A stretch of 64,000 nt of DNA from Nitrospirota bacterium. GTDB lineage: Bacteria > Nitrospirota > Thermodesulfovibrionia > Thermodesulfovibrionales > UBA6898. The stretch covers positions 1 to 64,000 of the forward strand of contig JAKAHR010000020.1 of NCBI GenBank assembly GCA_021825365.1. The letters are read 5' to 3'. Below, one piece after another: positions 1 through 8,343 of this stretch. A program made the position numbers and the translations under genes. The notes under the pieces were generated by a model. The model did not search any database, had not been told where the DNA came from, and was given only the letters and a program-made list of their open reading frames with translations. Each line of letters opens with the position of its first letter. Position 1 is the first letter of the stretch.

Positions 1-334
1 GCCTTGACCGAAGGACCCCGGATGATGTTTACTGGGGTACACTACCTCAGAAGCAGGTAGCAGCATGAACAGGCAGCTTACCACTTATAAAACGCTTCAG
101 GCTGTCCAAACAAACCCGGCCACCGGATTCTTCCGGCAAGGCCCTGGCAGGAAGTCCTGGCTTGCCTCTGCCCTGCATTTTTTTATCGCCCTCAATTATC
201 CTTTAGATTTAAGGAGATATTGAGGCGACTCTTACTGAATTGAAAAGCAAAGAAGGCTCTCGGGTGGCAATTGATATCTACTACTGGCTAACATTCTGAT
301 TTAATTCACCTTTCTGACACGGAGCCTTATTAAT
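1..334. other. Window start, no supported gene
   Basis: No convincing gene is visible. A 52-codon reading frame runs from an ATG at 65 to a TGA at 221-223, but it has no clear ribosome binding site, no recognisable motif and a composition unlike the genes downstream, so I do not call it. The segment is relatively AT-rich and precedes a repeat and IS-remnant zone, consistent with decayed accessory DNA. Confidence 0.4.
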
Positions 335-535
335 CTCCGCCGTTGGCAGGCTTGGCTGGTATCCGTTGTTTTTGAATACACTTATTTCACCCTCGGAGCA
401 CCGAGATAACTGATCCTAAAAACAACGATCTGCCGTAGTTTCTGATAAATCAGCTAGTTACCCGCCTGGCTGACGCGGCTGCAGACGTTATTTGTTTTTG
501 AGTACAGTTATTTGGATGGTAAACTGAATTTAGAA
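335..535. repeat. ~200 bp direct repeat, copy 1
   Basis: About 201 bases recur almost identically at 681-882. I count three substitutions and one single-base insertion between the copies. Inside this copy a perfect 10-base inverted repeat (364-373 CGTTGTTTTT, 418-427 AAAAACAACG) encloses a small hairpin (CTCGG 392-396, CCGAG 401-405). A motif like TTGTTTTTGARTACA followed by TTATTT occurs near both ends of the unit, so the unit is itself partly repetitive. No open frame spans it. It looks like a non-coding, possibly non-autonomous mobile element. Confidence 0.85.
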
Positions 536-680
536 ACAAGTCTCCCTTATCCTGAAATAACATGCACTTGCGGCGTTCTCGAGTAGGATTATGTGGGTTT
601 GGGCCTTGTTTTTGGATTCAGTCAATGATTTGTCCCGACTCCAAAAATTAGGAATAATCGCTATTCTCCGGCCTTACCTT
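536..680. other. Spacer between the two repeat copies
   Basis: 145 bases separate the repeats. No gene is seen. A further degenerate copy of the TTGTTTTTG motif lies near 606-614, suggesting the spacer belongs to the same repeat-derived family. Confidence 0.4.
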
Positions 681-882
681 CTCTGCCGTTGGCAGGCTTG
701 GCTGGTATCCGTTGTTTTTGAATACACTTATTTCACCCTCGGAGCACTGAGATAACTGATCCTAAAAACAACGATCTGCCGTAGTTTCTGATAAATCAGC
801 TAGTTACCCGCCTGGATGACGCGGCTGCAGACGTTATTTGTTTTTGAGTACAGTTATTTGGGATGGTAAACTGAATTTAGAA
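681..882. repeat. ~200 bp direct repeat, copy 2
   Basis: Second copy of the 335-535 unit, offset 346-347 bases. The 10-base inverted-repeat arms are at 710-719 and 764-773. In the inner hairpin CCGAG has become CTGAG, which would still pair with CTCGG as RNA through a G-U pair. The copy ends at 882, exactly where the recognisable transposase sequence on the minus strand begins, so one inserted into, or recombined with, the other. Confidence 0.85.
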
Positions 883-1348
883 GTGTATGAACTTTGACTG
901 CTGCCTTGGCCTCGCGGAACGGAGCCCATGGAAATACAGAGAGACAAAGATCGATAGTCGTGGAGTCCAGCGCATAAACCGTGTTGGAGAGGTCGACTCC
1001 AAGATCCTCGCCGGCGTAGAGCCTTCTTGCTTGAGCAATCAGCCTCTGTGCAAAATCGGCGTAGATGCGCCAGTCGCGGGATTCGTTTGCGTCGGCCAGA
1101 GTCGATCGAGATATCGATCCGCTGATGCCCATATGGTAGAGCTTCGATGCCTGAGCCGACAGGCATGCCTCTATATCGCGAAGACTCTCCCGATACGTCA
1201 ACTGGGCGAATGCCAGGATACGAAACTGCTCCGTGCAACGGAAGATGCGAATACGATGGTCGCCCCCATAACGAGCGACAATACGATGAAATGTGCTCCA
1301 GGGAAGAAAATCCATGATCTGGGCAAATAGCGTTTTGCCGGTATACAT
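854..1348 (-). pseudogene. Truncated IS4-family transposase (DUF4372 N-terminal type)
   Basis: The protein opens with the DUF4372-type N-terminal region of IS4-family transposases (MYTGKTLFAQ, then AQLTYRESLRDIEACL) and enters the catalytic domain at YALDSTTIDLCLSVFPWA, carrying the first Asp of the DDE triad. It then stops after about 164 residues, whereas family members run to several hundred. The last seven codons before the TAA are contributed by the neighbouring repeat, so the C-terminal two-thirds, including the remaining catalytic residues, is gone. The start is the ATG at 1348, preceded by GGAGGTG. It cannot be an active transposase. A longer minus-strand frame over the same region is an overlapping shadow. 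Confidence 0.85.
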
Positions 1349-1375
1349 CGGCACCTCCGGAAATATCAGTTCCAA

Positions 1376-1825
1376 AAGGATTGCCCATCAGTCGATTTGT
1401 ATTCAAGTCGACACCAAACAAAATATCGTAAAAATACTTATCTGTCATATAGTTTTAATTGTCCGCCTGTTTCTTAACCGGACAGCACTAATGTTGCACC
1501 GTTTATTAAACAAGTAGTGGAGGCGTTAATGAAGGCGACACCAGGAAGGCGTATTCCCATTTGTCAATTATCTGCATCCCCGGCACCAGCCCAAGAGTCA
1601 CATCGATAGGACCCAGGTCGCACACTTCAATTCACTCTACAACGACCCAGCCACGGCGGAAAGAATCCCCCCCATCGAGGTCCGGCTTATACAAAGCGGT
1701 GATCCCAAGAAAAAGATGTACGCCCTCATAGAGGGGATGCTCTCCCGAGCGCATGATGCAGCGAAAAGCACTTCTCCCGGCCGCCTGATTTCACACAGGG
1801 CAGACTTATTGTTTCCTTACCATTC
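1376..1825. other. IS flank and possible coding relic
   Basis: About 450 bases without a supported gene. 1376-1500 is probably the upstream end of the IS remnant. From about 1575 the plus strand is open without a start codon and reads HFNSLYNDPATAERIPPI then IEVRLIQSGDPKKKMYALIEG, which has protein-like composition. On the minus strand a short open stretch reads LGPIDVTLGLVPGMQIIDK. I cannot assign either to a family. One may be the tail of a gene destroyed when the mobile DNA arrived. Confidence 0.3.
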
Positions 1826-1853
1826 TTGCCTGCCATCCGGCTTGGGGTATAAT
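1826..1853 (+). promoter_or_regulatory. Sigma-70-type promoter for dsrN
   Basis: TTGCCT (1826-1831), a 16-base spacer and a perfect TATAAT (1848-1853). Transcription would start near 1860, giving a leader of about 55 bases before the ATG at 1916. It indicates dsrN is transcribed from here rather than by readthrough from the repeat/IS region. Confidence 0.6.
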
Positions 1854-1915
1854 GAAAAGGCATTCTCGGGCTTTATAAACTGGAGAAGAACAGGCATGGT
1901 AAGGTGATTTCAGAT

Positions 1916-3316
1916 ATGAAGAGAAAATATCCACGACTCGTCATCGCGGGGCATAAAGGCGGCTCAGGCAAGACCACTCTCTCCCTCGGCCTCATCGCTG
2001 CATGGAAAGAGCGGGGGGTGAAGGTCGCGCCATACAAGAAAGGCCCTGACTATATAGATGCCGGATGGCTTTCTTCCGCCGCGGGTCGTCTCTGTTACAA
2101 CCTTGATCCCTTCCTCGTGGGGAGGGAAAGAATACTCTCCTCCTTTACTGACCATTTCGGCGACGCGGACTGTGCTGTCATTGAAGGGAATCGTGGGCTA
2201 TACGACGGCATGGACGCCGAAGGCACGTATAGCACTGCAGAGCTTGCCAAGATTCTACGAGTTCCGGTGATCCTTATTGTCGACTGCTCCAAGGTGACCC
2301 GCACAGCGGGTGCCCTGGTCCTTGGTCTGCAGCAGTTCGATAAGAAAGTGGACATCAGGGGGGTAGTCCTCAACCGGATAGCAGGCAGCAGGCACGAGCG
2401 GATCATCAGGGAGGTGATTGAGCGGTATTGTGGCGTCCCTGTCGTGGGCGCGATTCCCAAGATGCGGGAAGACCTGGTGTCCGAAAGGCACATGGGCCTT
2501 ACCCCTTTCCAAGAGCACCCTGGGGTTGGAAGAGCTATTGATGCAGCCAGAGACATGGCGATGCGATATCTCGATCTTGAAAGGATACTGCAACTGGCGC
2601 AGCACACGAAACCCCTGGAGTCGACTCGGAAGCCGCTTGCGGAGACTTTACGCAGGGAGGTGACAATCGGCATCATCAGGGATTCGGCCTTCCAGTTCTA
2701 TTACCCGGAAAATTTTGAAGAGCTCGAGAGAAGGGGGGCTGTGCTGCGCGAGGTTTCAGCCTTGACCGAGAAGAGTCTGCCGCCTGTTGACGCCCTGTAT
2801 ATAGGCGGCGGGTTCCCTGAGACCAACGCCGTTGCCCTTGCTGCCAACGCCTCGTTCAGAAAGTCGCTGAGGAATGAGGTAGAGAAGGGGCTGCCGGTCT
2901 ATGCTGAATGCGGAGGGCTTATGTACCTTGGCAGGACCCTTCTTATTGATGACAAACGCTATCCCATGGCCGGGATATTTCCTCTCACCTTCTCCCTTGA
3001 AAGAAGGCCCCAAGCCCATGGATATACCGTTGTCGAGGTTTCCGCCAAAAGCCCTTATTACCGGAAGGGAACGGTCCTCAAAGGGCATGAGTTTCATTAT
3101 TCGCGCGTCGACCGGTTTGCAGAGAAAAAGGGCTTGACCCTATCTTTTACCATGGAGCGCGGCCAGGGGATCGTGAACAAGCAGGACGGGATCTGTTATA
3201 AAAACGTCTTGGCCACGTACACTCACCTCCATGCCTACGGTGCGCCGGAGTGGGCGGACGGAATGGTACGGAGCGCATTTTCATACAAAAGAAGAAAGGT
3301 GAACCGTGCGGGATAA
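1916..3316 (+). CDS. dsrN: DsrN/CbiA-type a,c-diamide synthase (siroheme amidase)
   Basis: 466 residues with cobyrinic acid a,c-diamide synthase architecture: an N-terminal ATPase domain with P-loop GHKGGSGKTT (residues 12-21) and a C-terminal type-3 glutamine amidotransferase with nucleophile in VYAECGGLMYLG (Cys332) and a downstream GHEFHYS histidine motif. The family uses glutamine and ATP to amidate a tetrapyrrole carboxylate. In dsr loci the equivalent gene, dsrN, is thought to make the siroheme amide of dissimilatory sulfite reductase. Position just before dsrC and dsrMKJOP favours DsrN over cobalamin CbiA, and no other cobalamin gene is present. The start at 1916 is preferred over GTG 1904 because AAGGTG at 1901-1906 is well spaced. 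The next gene starts inside its last codons. Confidence 0.8.
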   Translation: MKRKYPRLVIAGHKGGSGKTTLSLGLIAAWKERGVKVAPYKKGPDYIDAGWLSSAAGRLCYNLDPFLVGRERILSSFTDHFGDADCAVIEGNRGLYDGMDAEGTYSTAELAKILRVPVILIVDCSKVTRTAGALVLGLQQFDKKVDIRGVVLNRIAGSRHERIIREVIERYCGVPVVGAIPKMREDLVSERHMGLTPFQEHPGVGRAIDAARDMAMRYLDLERILQLAQHTKPLESTRKPLAETLRREVTIGIIRDSAFQFYYPENFEELERRGAVLREVSALTEKSLPPVDALYIGGGFPETNAVALAANASFRKSLRNEVEKGLPVYAECGGLMYLGRTLLIDDKRYPMAGIFPLTFSLERRPQAHGYTVVEVSAKSPYYRKGTVLKGHEFHYSRVDRFAEKKGLTLSFTMERGQGIVNKQDGICYKNVLATYTHLHAYGAPEWADGMVRSAFSYKRRKVNRAG

Positions 3317-3971
3317 AGAATCCATCAGGCGGCTTCTCTCCGAGGGCCGGGTTGAGTCATTGTCGGAGGAGGCGGGGAGTGGCTCCCAACTCTTCAGAGT
3401 GCTCATTTCCCTCGCCTTTGACAAGGAGGACCTCGTTTGTTGGAGGGCGATCGAGGCTGTCGGTACGGTTGCCGGGGAGATGTCAAAGGTCTCTCCGGAT
3501 AGGGTGAGGACCCTGGTGCAGCGGCTGCTCTGGATGTTGCGGGATGAGTCAGGCAATAACATCTCTTCTGCCCCTGAAATTCTCGGGGAAATTGTCCGAA
3601 ACGCCCCTGAAGCCTTTTCCGATATAGCCCCGATTCTCGCGTCTTTTCATGATGAGGAGGGTCTCAGAAGGGGCGTCCTGCGGGGGGTCCTGAGGATAGC
3701 CGAGGTCGCTCCGGAGTTGGCCAGGCAATCGGACTACCTGTGCCGGGAATACCTCCAGGACCCGGATCCCCTTGTGAGGGCCTATGCCGTCTTCCTTGCC
3801 CGTGCCCTGAGGTTTACGGACTGCCTTGCCGCAATCGAGGCCCTTGCCTCTGACGGGAACGAGGTGCGGCTCTACCTCGACGGATCTTTCAGGACCCTTG
3901 CCCTGGGAAAAATAGCCCGGGAAACTGTTATACTGTTGCGTCAAGGTAAGAATAGAAATGGTACAGGGTGA
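3306..3971 (+). CDS. HEAT-repeat-like protein of sulfate reducers (DVU0298-like)
   Basis: 221 residues, helical throughout, with HEAT-like repeats such as DLVCWRAIEAVGTVAGEM and DPDPLVRAYAVFLARAL. It has no catalytic motif, signal peptide or membrane segment, so it is probably a cytoplasmic scaffold. It resembles proteins annotated as DVU0298 family in sulfate-reducing bacteria; that match is from memory. The GTG start at 3306, preceded by AAGGTG, overlaps the end of dsrN by 11 bases, and its own 3' end overlaps the next gene by 14 bases, so the three are translationally coupled. The context suggests a role in sulfite reductase maturation or handling, which is inference. Confidence 0.65.
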   Translation: MRDKESIRRLLSEGRVESLSEEAGSGSQLFRVLISLAFDKEDLVCWRAIEAVGTVAGEMSKVSPDRVRTLVQRLLWMLRDESGNNISSAPEILGEIVRNAPEAFSDIAPILASFHDEEGLRRGVLRGVLRIAEVAPELARQSDYLCREYLQDPDPLVRAYAVFLARALRFTDCLAAIEALASDGNEVRLYLDGSFRTLALGKIARETVILLRQGKNRNGTG

Positions 3972-4332
3972 TCCAGCTGAGAAGATACTTTCCTGCCCTT
4001 TTTGTGCACGGCCGGTGGGAGAAACCGAGGAGATCCGGACGCGGTTTGGCAACACCTTCACCGGTGGCAGGTGCGAGTGCGGGGCGGTGTATGTCTACGA
4101 CCAGTCCGGGCATAACATGGGCGACGCCTATGTTGATGCCCTGACTTATGCCTGCGGGGGCGATTGGGACCTGGCCTGGAGCCTCACCCCCGAGGTGGAT
4201 TACGAGGTTATCGAGAAGACCCATGACATCAGAAAGAGCAAATACATGATGAAAACGAATCCCCGGGGAAGGACCCCGTGTTATATTTTTGTGAAGCTGA
4301 AGGAGTCTTTGAGAAATAGCCCTGTCAAATGA
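3958..4332 (+). CDS. Conserved zinc-ribbon-like protein in dsr locus
   Basis: 124 residues. The N-terminus carries CPFC (Cys13, Cys16) and a second pair CEC (Cys39, Cys41) in GRCECGAVYVYD, a plausible zinc ribbon or treble clef. The remainder is soluble, with an acidic stretch TPEVDYEVIEKTHD and no membrane segment. I do not recognise a named domain. It overlaps the HEAT-repeat gene by 14 bases, forming dsrN-HEAT-zinc ribbon as one transcription unit. Its function is unknown. Confidence 0.65.
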   Translation: MVQGDPAEKILSCPFCARPVGETEEIRTRFGNTFTGGRCECGAVYVYDQSGHNMGDAYVDALTYACGGDWDLAWSLTPEVDYEVIEKTHDIRKSKYMMKTNPRGRTPCYIFVKLKESLRNSPVK

Positions 4333-4446
4333 GCTCGCTTTTCAGCCCCGAGCAAGATACGGCCCCGTGCCTGCCTCAAACAATAACGAATAATGATTGG
4401 CTGATAAGTTTTTTTTATTTGACCCGGAGTGTGCATCTGTATTACT

Positions 4447-4476
4447 TTGTATAACTCATTTGATAATTGGTATAAC
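4447..4476 (+). promoter_or_regulatory. Probable dsrC promoter
   Basis: TTGTAT (4447-4452), an 18-base spacer and TATAAC (4471-4476), preceded by TG-G (extended -10). It lies in the 263-base AT-rich gap between the zinc-ribbon gene and dsrC, giving a leader of roughly 110 bases. The rest of the gap holds no gene I can support. Confidence 0.45.
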
Positions 4477-4595
4477 AGAGTTCACGTATATTCCAATTTT
4501 GGCATCATTCAAGTTACAATATGTGCCTTGACTGTCGGGATTTCATCCCTGCACACTTTTAATTCACATTAACCTTATAGAAAGGGGGAAAAGAG

Positions 4596-4931
4596 ATGGC
4601 GACACTTGAATTTCAGGGAAAACAGATTGAGGTGGACGACGATGGCTACCTCATGAACCTTGATGACTGGACCAAGGATCTGGCCGTTCATCTTGCAAAG
4701 CAGGATAGTATGGAGCTGACCGAGGCCCACTGGGAAGTTATCAACTTCCTGAGGGACTACTACAAGCAGTATCAGATCGCTCCGATGATCAAGATCCTTG
4801 TCAAAGAAATCGGAAAGGCGATGGGACCCGAGAAGGGGAACACCAAATACCTTTATGAGCTCTATCCGGCCGGACCTGCAAAACAGGCATGCAGATATGC
4901 AGGACTGCCGAAGCCCACTGGGTGCGTTTAA
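4596..4931 (+). CDS. dsrC: DsrC sulfur-carrier protein
   Basis: 111 residues, the usual length. It carries the C-terminal swinging arm with two redox cysteines, Cys99 (KQACRYAG) and the penultimate Cys110 (PTGCV), separated by exactly ten residues. This Cys-x10-Cys arrangement distinguishes true DsrC from single-Cys TusE. In sulfite reduction DsrC accepts the sulfite-derived sulfur as a trisulfide and returns it through the DsrMKJOP complex. The ATG at 4596 follows AAAGGGGG. It stands alone, with about 260 bases upstream and 230 downstream, consistent with its own high expression. Confidence 0.97.
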   Translation: MATLEFQGKQIEVDDDGYLMNLDDWTKDLAVHLAKQDSMELTEAHWEVINFLRDYYKQYQIAPMIKILVKEIGKAMGPEKGNTKYLYELYPAGPAKQACRYAGLPKPTGCV

Positions 4932-4953
4932 CCATTAGCCTGTGCTGATGTTA

Positions 4954-4990
4954 GGACGCCGCCCCCGGCATGGCCGTGGGGCGGCTGTCC
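4954..4990 (+). terminator. Strong GC hairpin after dsrC
   Basis: GGAC + GCCGCCCC (4954-4965) pairs with GGGGCGGC + GTCC (4978-4985, 4987-4990), with one bulged T and further GGC/GCC pairing inside. It lies 22 bases after the dsrC stop. No U-tract follows, so it may be a Rho-type or attenuating hairpin or an mRNA-stabilising stem rather than a canonical terminator. The remaining 170 bases to the next gene show no recognisable riboswitch. Confidence 0.5.
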
Positions 4991-5161
4991 GGGATTGCAC
5001 GAGAGATCAGGTTTTAGGACGAAGAGACGGTTTTTCCGCCGCAACGAACAAACAGATAGGGGAACTAAGGTGCTGGGCTTATTGACGACAGGGAATGCAG
5101 TAAAGACCGCGGGGGATCAGCCCCTTTCCCGGGTAGTCATCGGAAGCGGCACAGCCGGAGT

Positions 5162-5695
5162 ATGAGCATCGAACAGTTCCTGTCCGAGCAGAAGGACACC
5201 ATTCTTACAAAATGGTTTGACTTAGTTCTCGATACGTACCCCCCTGATACAGCAGTTTTTCTCAAGAAACAGGACAATCCATTTGCCAATCCCGTCGGCC
5301 ATACGATCCGGGAAGGAATGGGTCATGTCCTTGATGAACTGGTCAGGGAAACACCGTCGGGGCAAATCGGCGTATTTCTCGACAATATCATCCGCATACG
5401 GGCGGTCCAGGACCTGACCCCCGAGCGTGCCCTTTCCTTTATTTTTTCCCTAAAAGAAGTTGTCCGTGAGGCGCTCCGCACGGCATCGCATCAGCCCCTT
5501 CCTTATGATGAGTTGCTCGCCTTTGAATCAAGGGTCGACCGTCTGGCACTGCTATCCTTCGACATATTCGTTCAGTGCAGGGAGAAGCTCTACGATATCA
5601 AGGCGAACGAGCTGAGGAAGATGACCTTCAGGTTATTGCAGCGGGTTAATGATATGGATGAGGATCAGGAAAAGAAGCCTGATCCCGCAGGCTGA
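5162..5695 (+). CDS. RsbRD N-terminal-domain protein
   Basis: 177 residues, all-helical, opening SIEQFLSEQKDTILTKWFD. The RsbRD N-terminal family is a non-haem globin-like sensory domain first described in stressosome proteins, and it is often found just upstream of dsrM in sulfate reducers. It has no STAS or output domain and no membrane segment. It is 35 bases upstream of dsrM and probably cotranscribed with it. The role is plausibly sensing or assembly for the DsrMKJOP complex. Family recognition is fairly secure; function is not. Confidence 0.75.
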   Translation: MSIEQFLSEQKDTILTKWFDLVLDTYPPDTAVFLKKQDNPFANPVGHTIREGMGHVLDELVRETPSGQIGVFLDNIIRIRAVQDLTPERALSFIFSLKEVVREALRTASHQPLPYDELLAFESRVDRLALLSFDIFVQCREKLYDIKANELRKMTFRLLQRVNDMDEDQEKKPDPAG

Positions 5696-5730
5696 AACTG
5701 TGAAAACGCACAACAAAAAGAGGTAACTCA

Positions 5731-6723
5731 ATGAAAATCTTGCTACCCTTATTTGCCGTTGTAGCACTTGTCGTGATTGCCTTTGTGGGTGTGCAGGCGA
5801 ACCTCCAGGCCTTCTTCGGGATCGTTATCCCGTACGCAGCCGTGGCGATCTTTATCATCGGGTTTATCGTCAGGGTGTTCAGGTGGGGGAGTTCGCCGGT
5901 ACCGTTCCGCATCCCGACGACTGCAGGGCAGATGAAGTCCTTTGCCCCGTGGATCAAGCAAAACAAGATCGACAACCCCTCAAGCCGGCTTGGCGTGTTC
6001 GCGAGGATGGCCCTTGAGGTGCTGGTCTTCCGCTCCCTCTTCAGGAATACCAAGACCGAACTCCACGACGGCCCGAAGCTTGTGTATGGCTCCGAGAAAT
6101 TTCTCTGGCTCGCCGGGCTGGCATTCCACTGGTCTTTCCTCATCATCTTCGTGAGGCATTTCAGGTTCTTTATGCAGGACGTCCCCACGGTCATCCAGAT
6201 CATGGAGAGCCTTGACAGTTTTCTGCAGATCGGGGCGCCGCTTCTCTACCTGACAGATGTTGTCCTGGTGGGTGCGGTGACCTTCCTCTTCCTGAGGCGG
6301 GTCGTCATGCCGCAGATAAAGTTCATATCTCTTCCCGCGGATTATTTTCCGCTCTTCCTCATCCTGGGCATCGCCCTGTCGGGCATCCTGATGAGGTACT
6401 TCACCAAGGTGCACATCGTCGGAGTCAAGGAGCTGGTCATGGGACTGCTCTCCTTCAGCCCTGTCATTCCTGCGGGAATCGGCTCTGTCTTCTATATCCA
6501 CCTGTTCCTGGTGTCGGCCCTGCTCATCTACTTCCCCTTGAGCAAGCTCATGCATATGGGAGGTGTCTTCCTCAGCCCCACGAGGAACATGGCGAACAAC
6601 AGCAGGGAAGTCCGCCACATCAACCCGTGGAATTACCCGGTACATGTCCATACCTATCAGGAATATGAAGACGAGTTCAGGGAAAAAATGAAAAAGGCCG
6701 GCCTGCCGGTCGAGAAGGAGTGA
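5731..6723 (+). CDS. dsrM: DsrM, membrane cytochrome b subunit
   Basis: 330 residues with about six to seven hydrophobic segments, an N-terminal anchor, and a NarI-type b-haem region with histidines in AFHWSFLIIFVRHFRFF and YIHLFLVSALLIYFPLSKLMH. DsrM is the quinol-interacting cytochrome b of DsrMKJOP, passing electrons between menaquinone and the catalytic DsrK. The conserved C-terminal region (SREVRHINPWNYPVH) lies on the cytoplasmic side. The ATG at 5731 follows AGAGGT. The stop overlaps the dsrK ribosome binding region, so the two are tightly coupled. Confidence 0.95.
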   Translation: MKILLPLFAVVALVVIAFVGVQANLQAFFGIVIPYAAVAIFIIGFIVRVFRWGSSPVPFRIPTTAGQMKSFAPWIKQNKIDNPSSRLGVFARMALEVLVFRSLFRNTKTELHDGPKLVYGSEKFLWLAGLAFHWSFLIIFVRHFRFFMQDVPTVIQIMESLDSFLQIGAPLLYLTDVVLVGAVTFLFLRRVVMPQIKFISLPADYFPLFLILGIALSGILMRYFTKVHIVGVKELVMGLLSFSPVIPAGIGSVFYIHLFLVSALLIYFPLSKLMHMGGVFLSPTRNMANNSREVRHINPWNYPVHVHTYQEYEDEFREKMKKAGLPVEKE

Positions 6724-6725
6724 TC

Positions 6726-8342
6726 ATGGCAAAAGTAACTACTCCAAAACCAGCAGAACTGGTGACATCTATAGATCTGAAGCCATCCGCGCAACAATGG
6801 ATGGATATACCGACAGAGATCAAGCCGGGCACTTTCTGCTGGGGCGCAAAGGCGAAGAACCTCAATATTGTGGAGTTCCCCAATGCCAGGGACTGGAATC
6901 CCTCCGAGGAGGACTGGAAGCTTCCGGAGAACTGGCAGGAGATATTCCTAACGGGGATGAAGAACCTTCTTGATAAATACCGGTCCTTCAAAGTATTCAT
7001 GGACATCTGCGTCAGGTGCGGAGCCTGCGCAGACAAGTGCCACTTCTTTATCGGCTCCGGGGATCCCAAGAACATGCCTGTTCTCAGGGCGGAGCTCCTG
7101 AGGTCGGTTTACCGGAGGTACTTTACCACGTCGGGCAAGATGTTGGGCAAGACTGCGGGTGCGCGTGATTTGACGATCGACGTACTTAAGGAGCTCTGGT
7201 ACTATTTCTATCAGTGCACTGAATGCCGTCGTTGTTCTCTCTTCTGCCCCTACGGCATCGATACGGCAGAGATAACGATTATGGGCAGGGAGCTGATGAA
7301 CCAGCTCGGACTCAATACCGACTGGATTTCAGGGCCCGTTGCCAACTGCTACATGAAGGGCAACCATCTCGGCCTTGAGCCCCATGCCATCATGAACAGC
7401 ATCGAGGGCATGATCGACGACATAGAGACCATCACCGGAATCAGGATAAATCCGTCCTTCAACCGCAAGGGTGCGGAGATACTCTTTGTCACCCCCTCCG
7501 GCGACCTCTTTGCTGACCCCGGCACGTTCACCTGTATGGGCTACCTCATGCTCTTCCATGAACTGGGACTCGACTACACGTGGAGCACCTACGCTTCCGA
7601 GGGCGGCAATTTTGGCTTCTTCACGTCCAACGAGATGGCCAAACGGCTCAACTCGAAGATTTACGCAGAGGCGAAGCGGTTGGGCGTAAAGTACATCATC
7701 GGCGGGGAATGCGGCCACATGTGGAGGGTGCTGACCCAGTACATGGATACATGGAACGGGCCGGCTGATTTTCTGGAGGTGCCGGTCTCCCCGATCACGG
7801 GCACGAGGTTTGACACATCACGGTCGACAAAGATGATCCACATAACCGAATTCACCGCTGACCTGATCAAGAACGGGAAGCTGAAACTCGACCCGAGCAG
7901 GAACGATGACCTCATCGTCACGTACCACGACTCCTGCAATACATCGCGGGGCATGGGACTGCTCGATGAGCCGCGCTATATCATACGGAACGTCTGCAAC
8001 CATTTCCATGAAATGCCCGAAAACACCATCAGGGAGCAGACATTCTGCTGCGGCAGCGGGACGGGACTGAATGCGAGTGAGAACATGGAGCTCAGGATGA
8101 GAGGCGGCTTTCCGAGGGCGAATGCCGTGAAGTTCGTCAAGGACCGTCATGGTGTAAATATGCTCGCCAATATCTGTGCGATCGACCGGGCGACGCTGTC
8201 CGCCTCCATGGATTATTGGGTCCCTGGCGTACGGGTCACGGGTGTTCATGAAATGGTGGCCAACGCCCTTATCATGAAGGGAGAGAAAGAGCGGGAGACT
8301 AACTTGCGCGGCGAACCCCTGCCCGGGAAGGAGGGCAACTGA
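6726..8342 (+). CDS. dsrK: DsrK, HdrD-like iron-sulfur subunit
   Basis: 538 residues. Two ferredoxin-type [4Fe-4S] motifs, CVRCGACADKC and CTECRRCSLFCP, are followed by a CCG-type region with GGECGHMW, YHDSCNTSRGMG and TFCCGSGTG, the ligands of a heterodisulfide-reductase-like non-cubane cluster. DsrK is the predicted cytoplasmic site that reacts with the DsrC disulfide or trisulfide. The ATG at 6726 is preferred over an in-frame GTG at 6720 because AAGGAG at 6714-6719 is ideally spaced. It starts 2 bases after the dsrM stop and ends 1 base before dsrJ. Confidence 0.96.
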   Translation: MAKVTTPKPAELVTSIDLKPSAQQWMDIPTEIKPGTFCWGAKAKNLNIVEFPNARDWNPSEEDWKLPENWQEIFLTGMKNLLDKYRSFKVFMDICVRCGACADKCHFFIGSGDPKNMPVLRAELLRSVYRRYFTTSGKMLGKTAGARDLTIDVLKELWYYFYQCTECRRCSLFCPYGIDTAEITIMGRELMNQLGLNTDWISGPVANCYMKGNHLGLEPHAIMNSIEGMIDDIETITGIRINPSFNRKGAEILFVTPSGDLFADPGTFTCMGYLMLFHELGLDYTWSTYASEGGNFGFFTSNEMAKRLNSKIYAEAKRLGVKYIIGGECGHMWRVLTQYMDTWNGPADFLEVPVSPITGTRFDTSRSTKMIHITEFTADLIKNGKLKLDPSRNDDLIVTYHDSCNTSRGMGLLDEPRYIIRNVCNHFHEMPENTIREQTFCCGSGTGLNASENMELRMRGGFPRANAVKFVKDRHGVNMLANICAIDRATLSASMDYWVPGVRVTGVHEMVANALIMKGEKERETNLRGEPLPGKEGN

Positions 8343-8343
8343 G

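Noticed and set aside
834-1448. 204-residue minus-strand frame over the transposase
   Set aside because: It overlaps the real transposase in another frame and has no family features.
1716-1907. 63-residue frame before dsrN
   Set aside because: It contains the dsrN promoter, has no ribosome binding site and matches no family.
4991-5161. Possible riboswitch upstream of the RsbRD gene
   Set aside because: No conserved riboswitch box (for example a B12 box) was found; only the upstream hairpin is clear.
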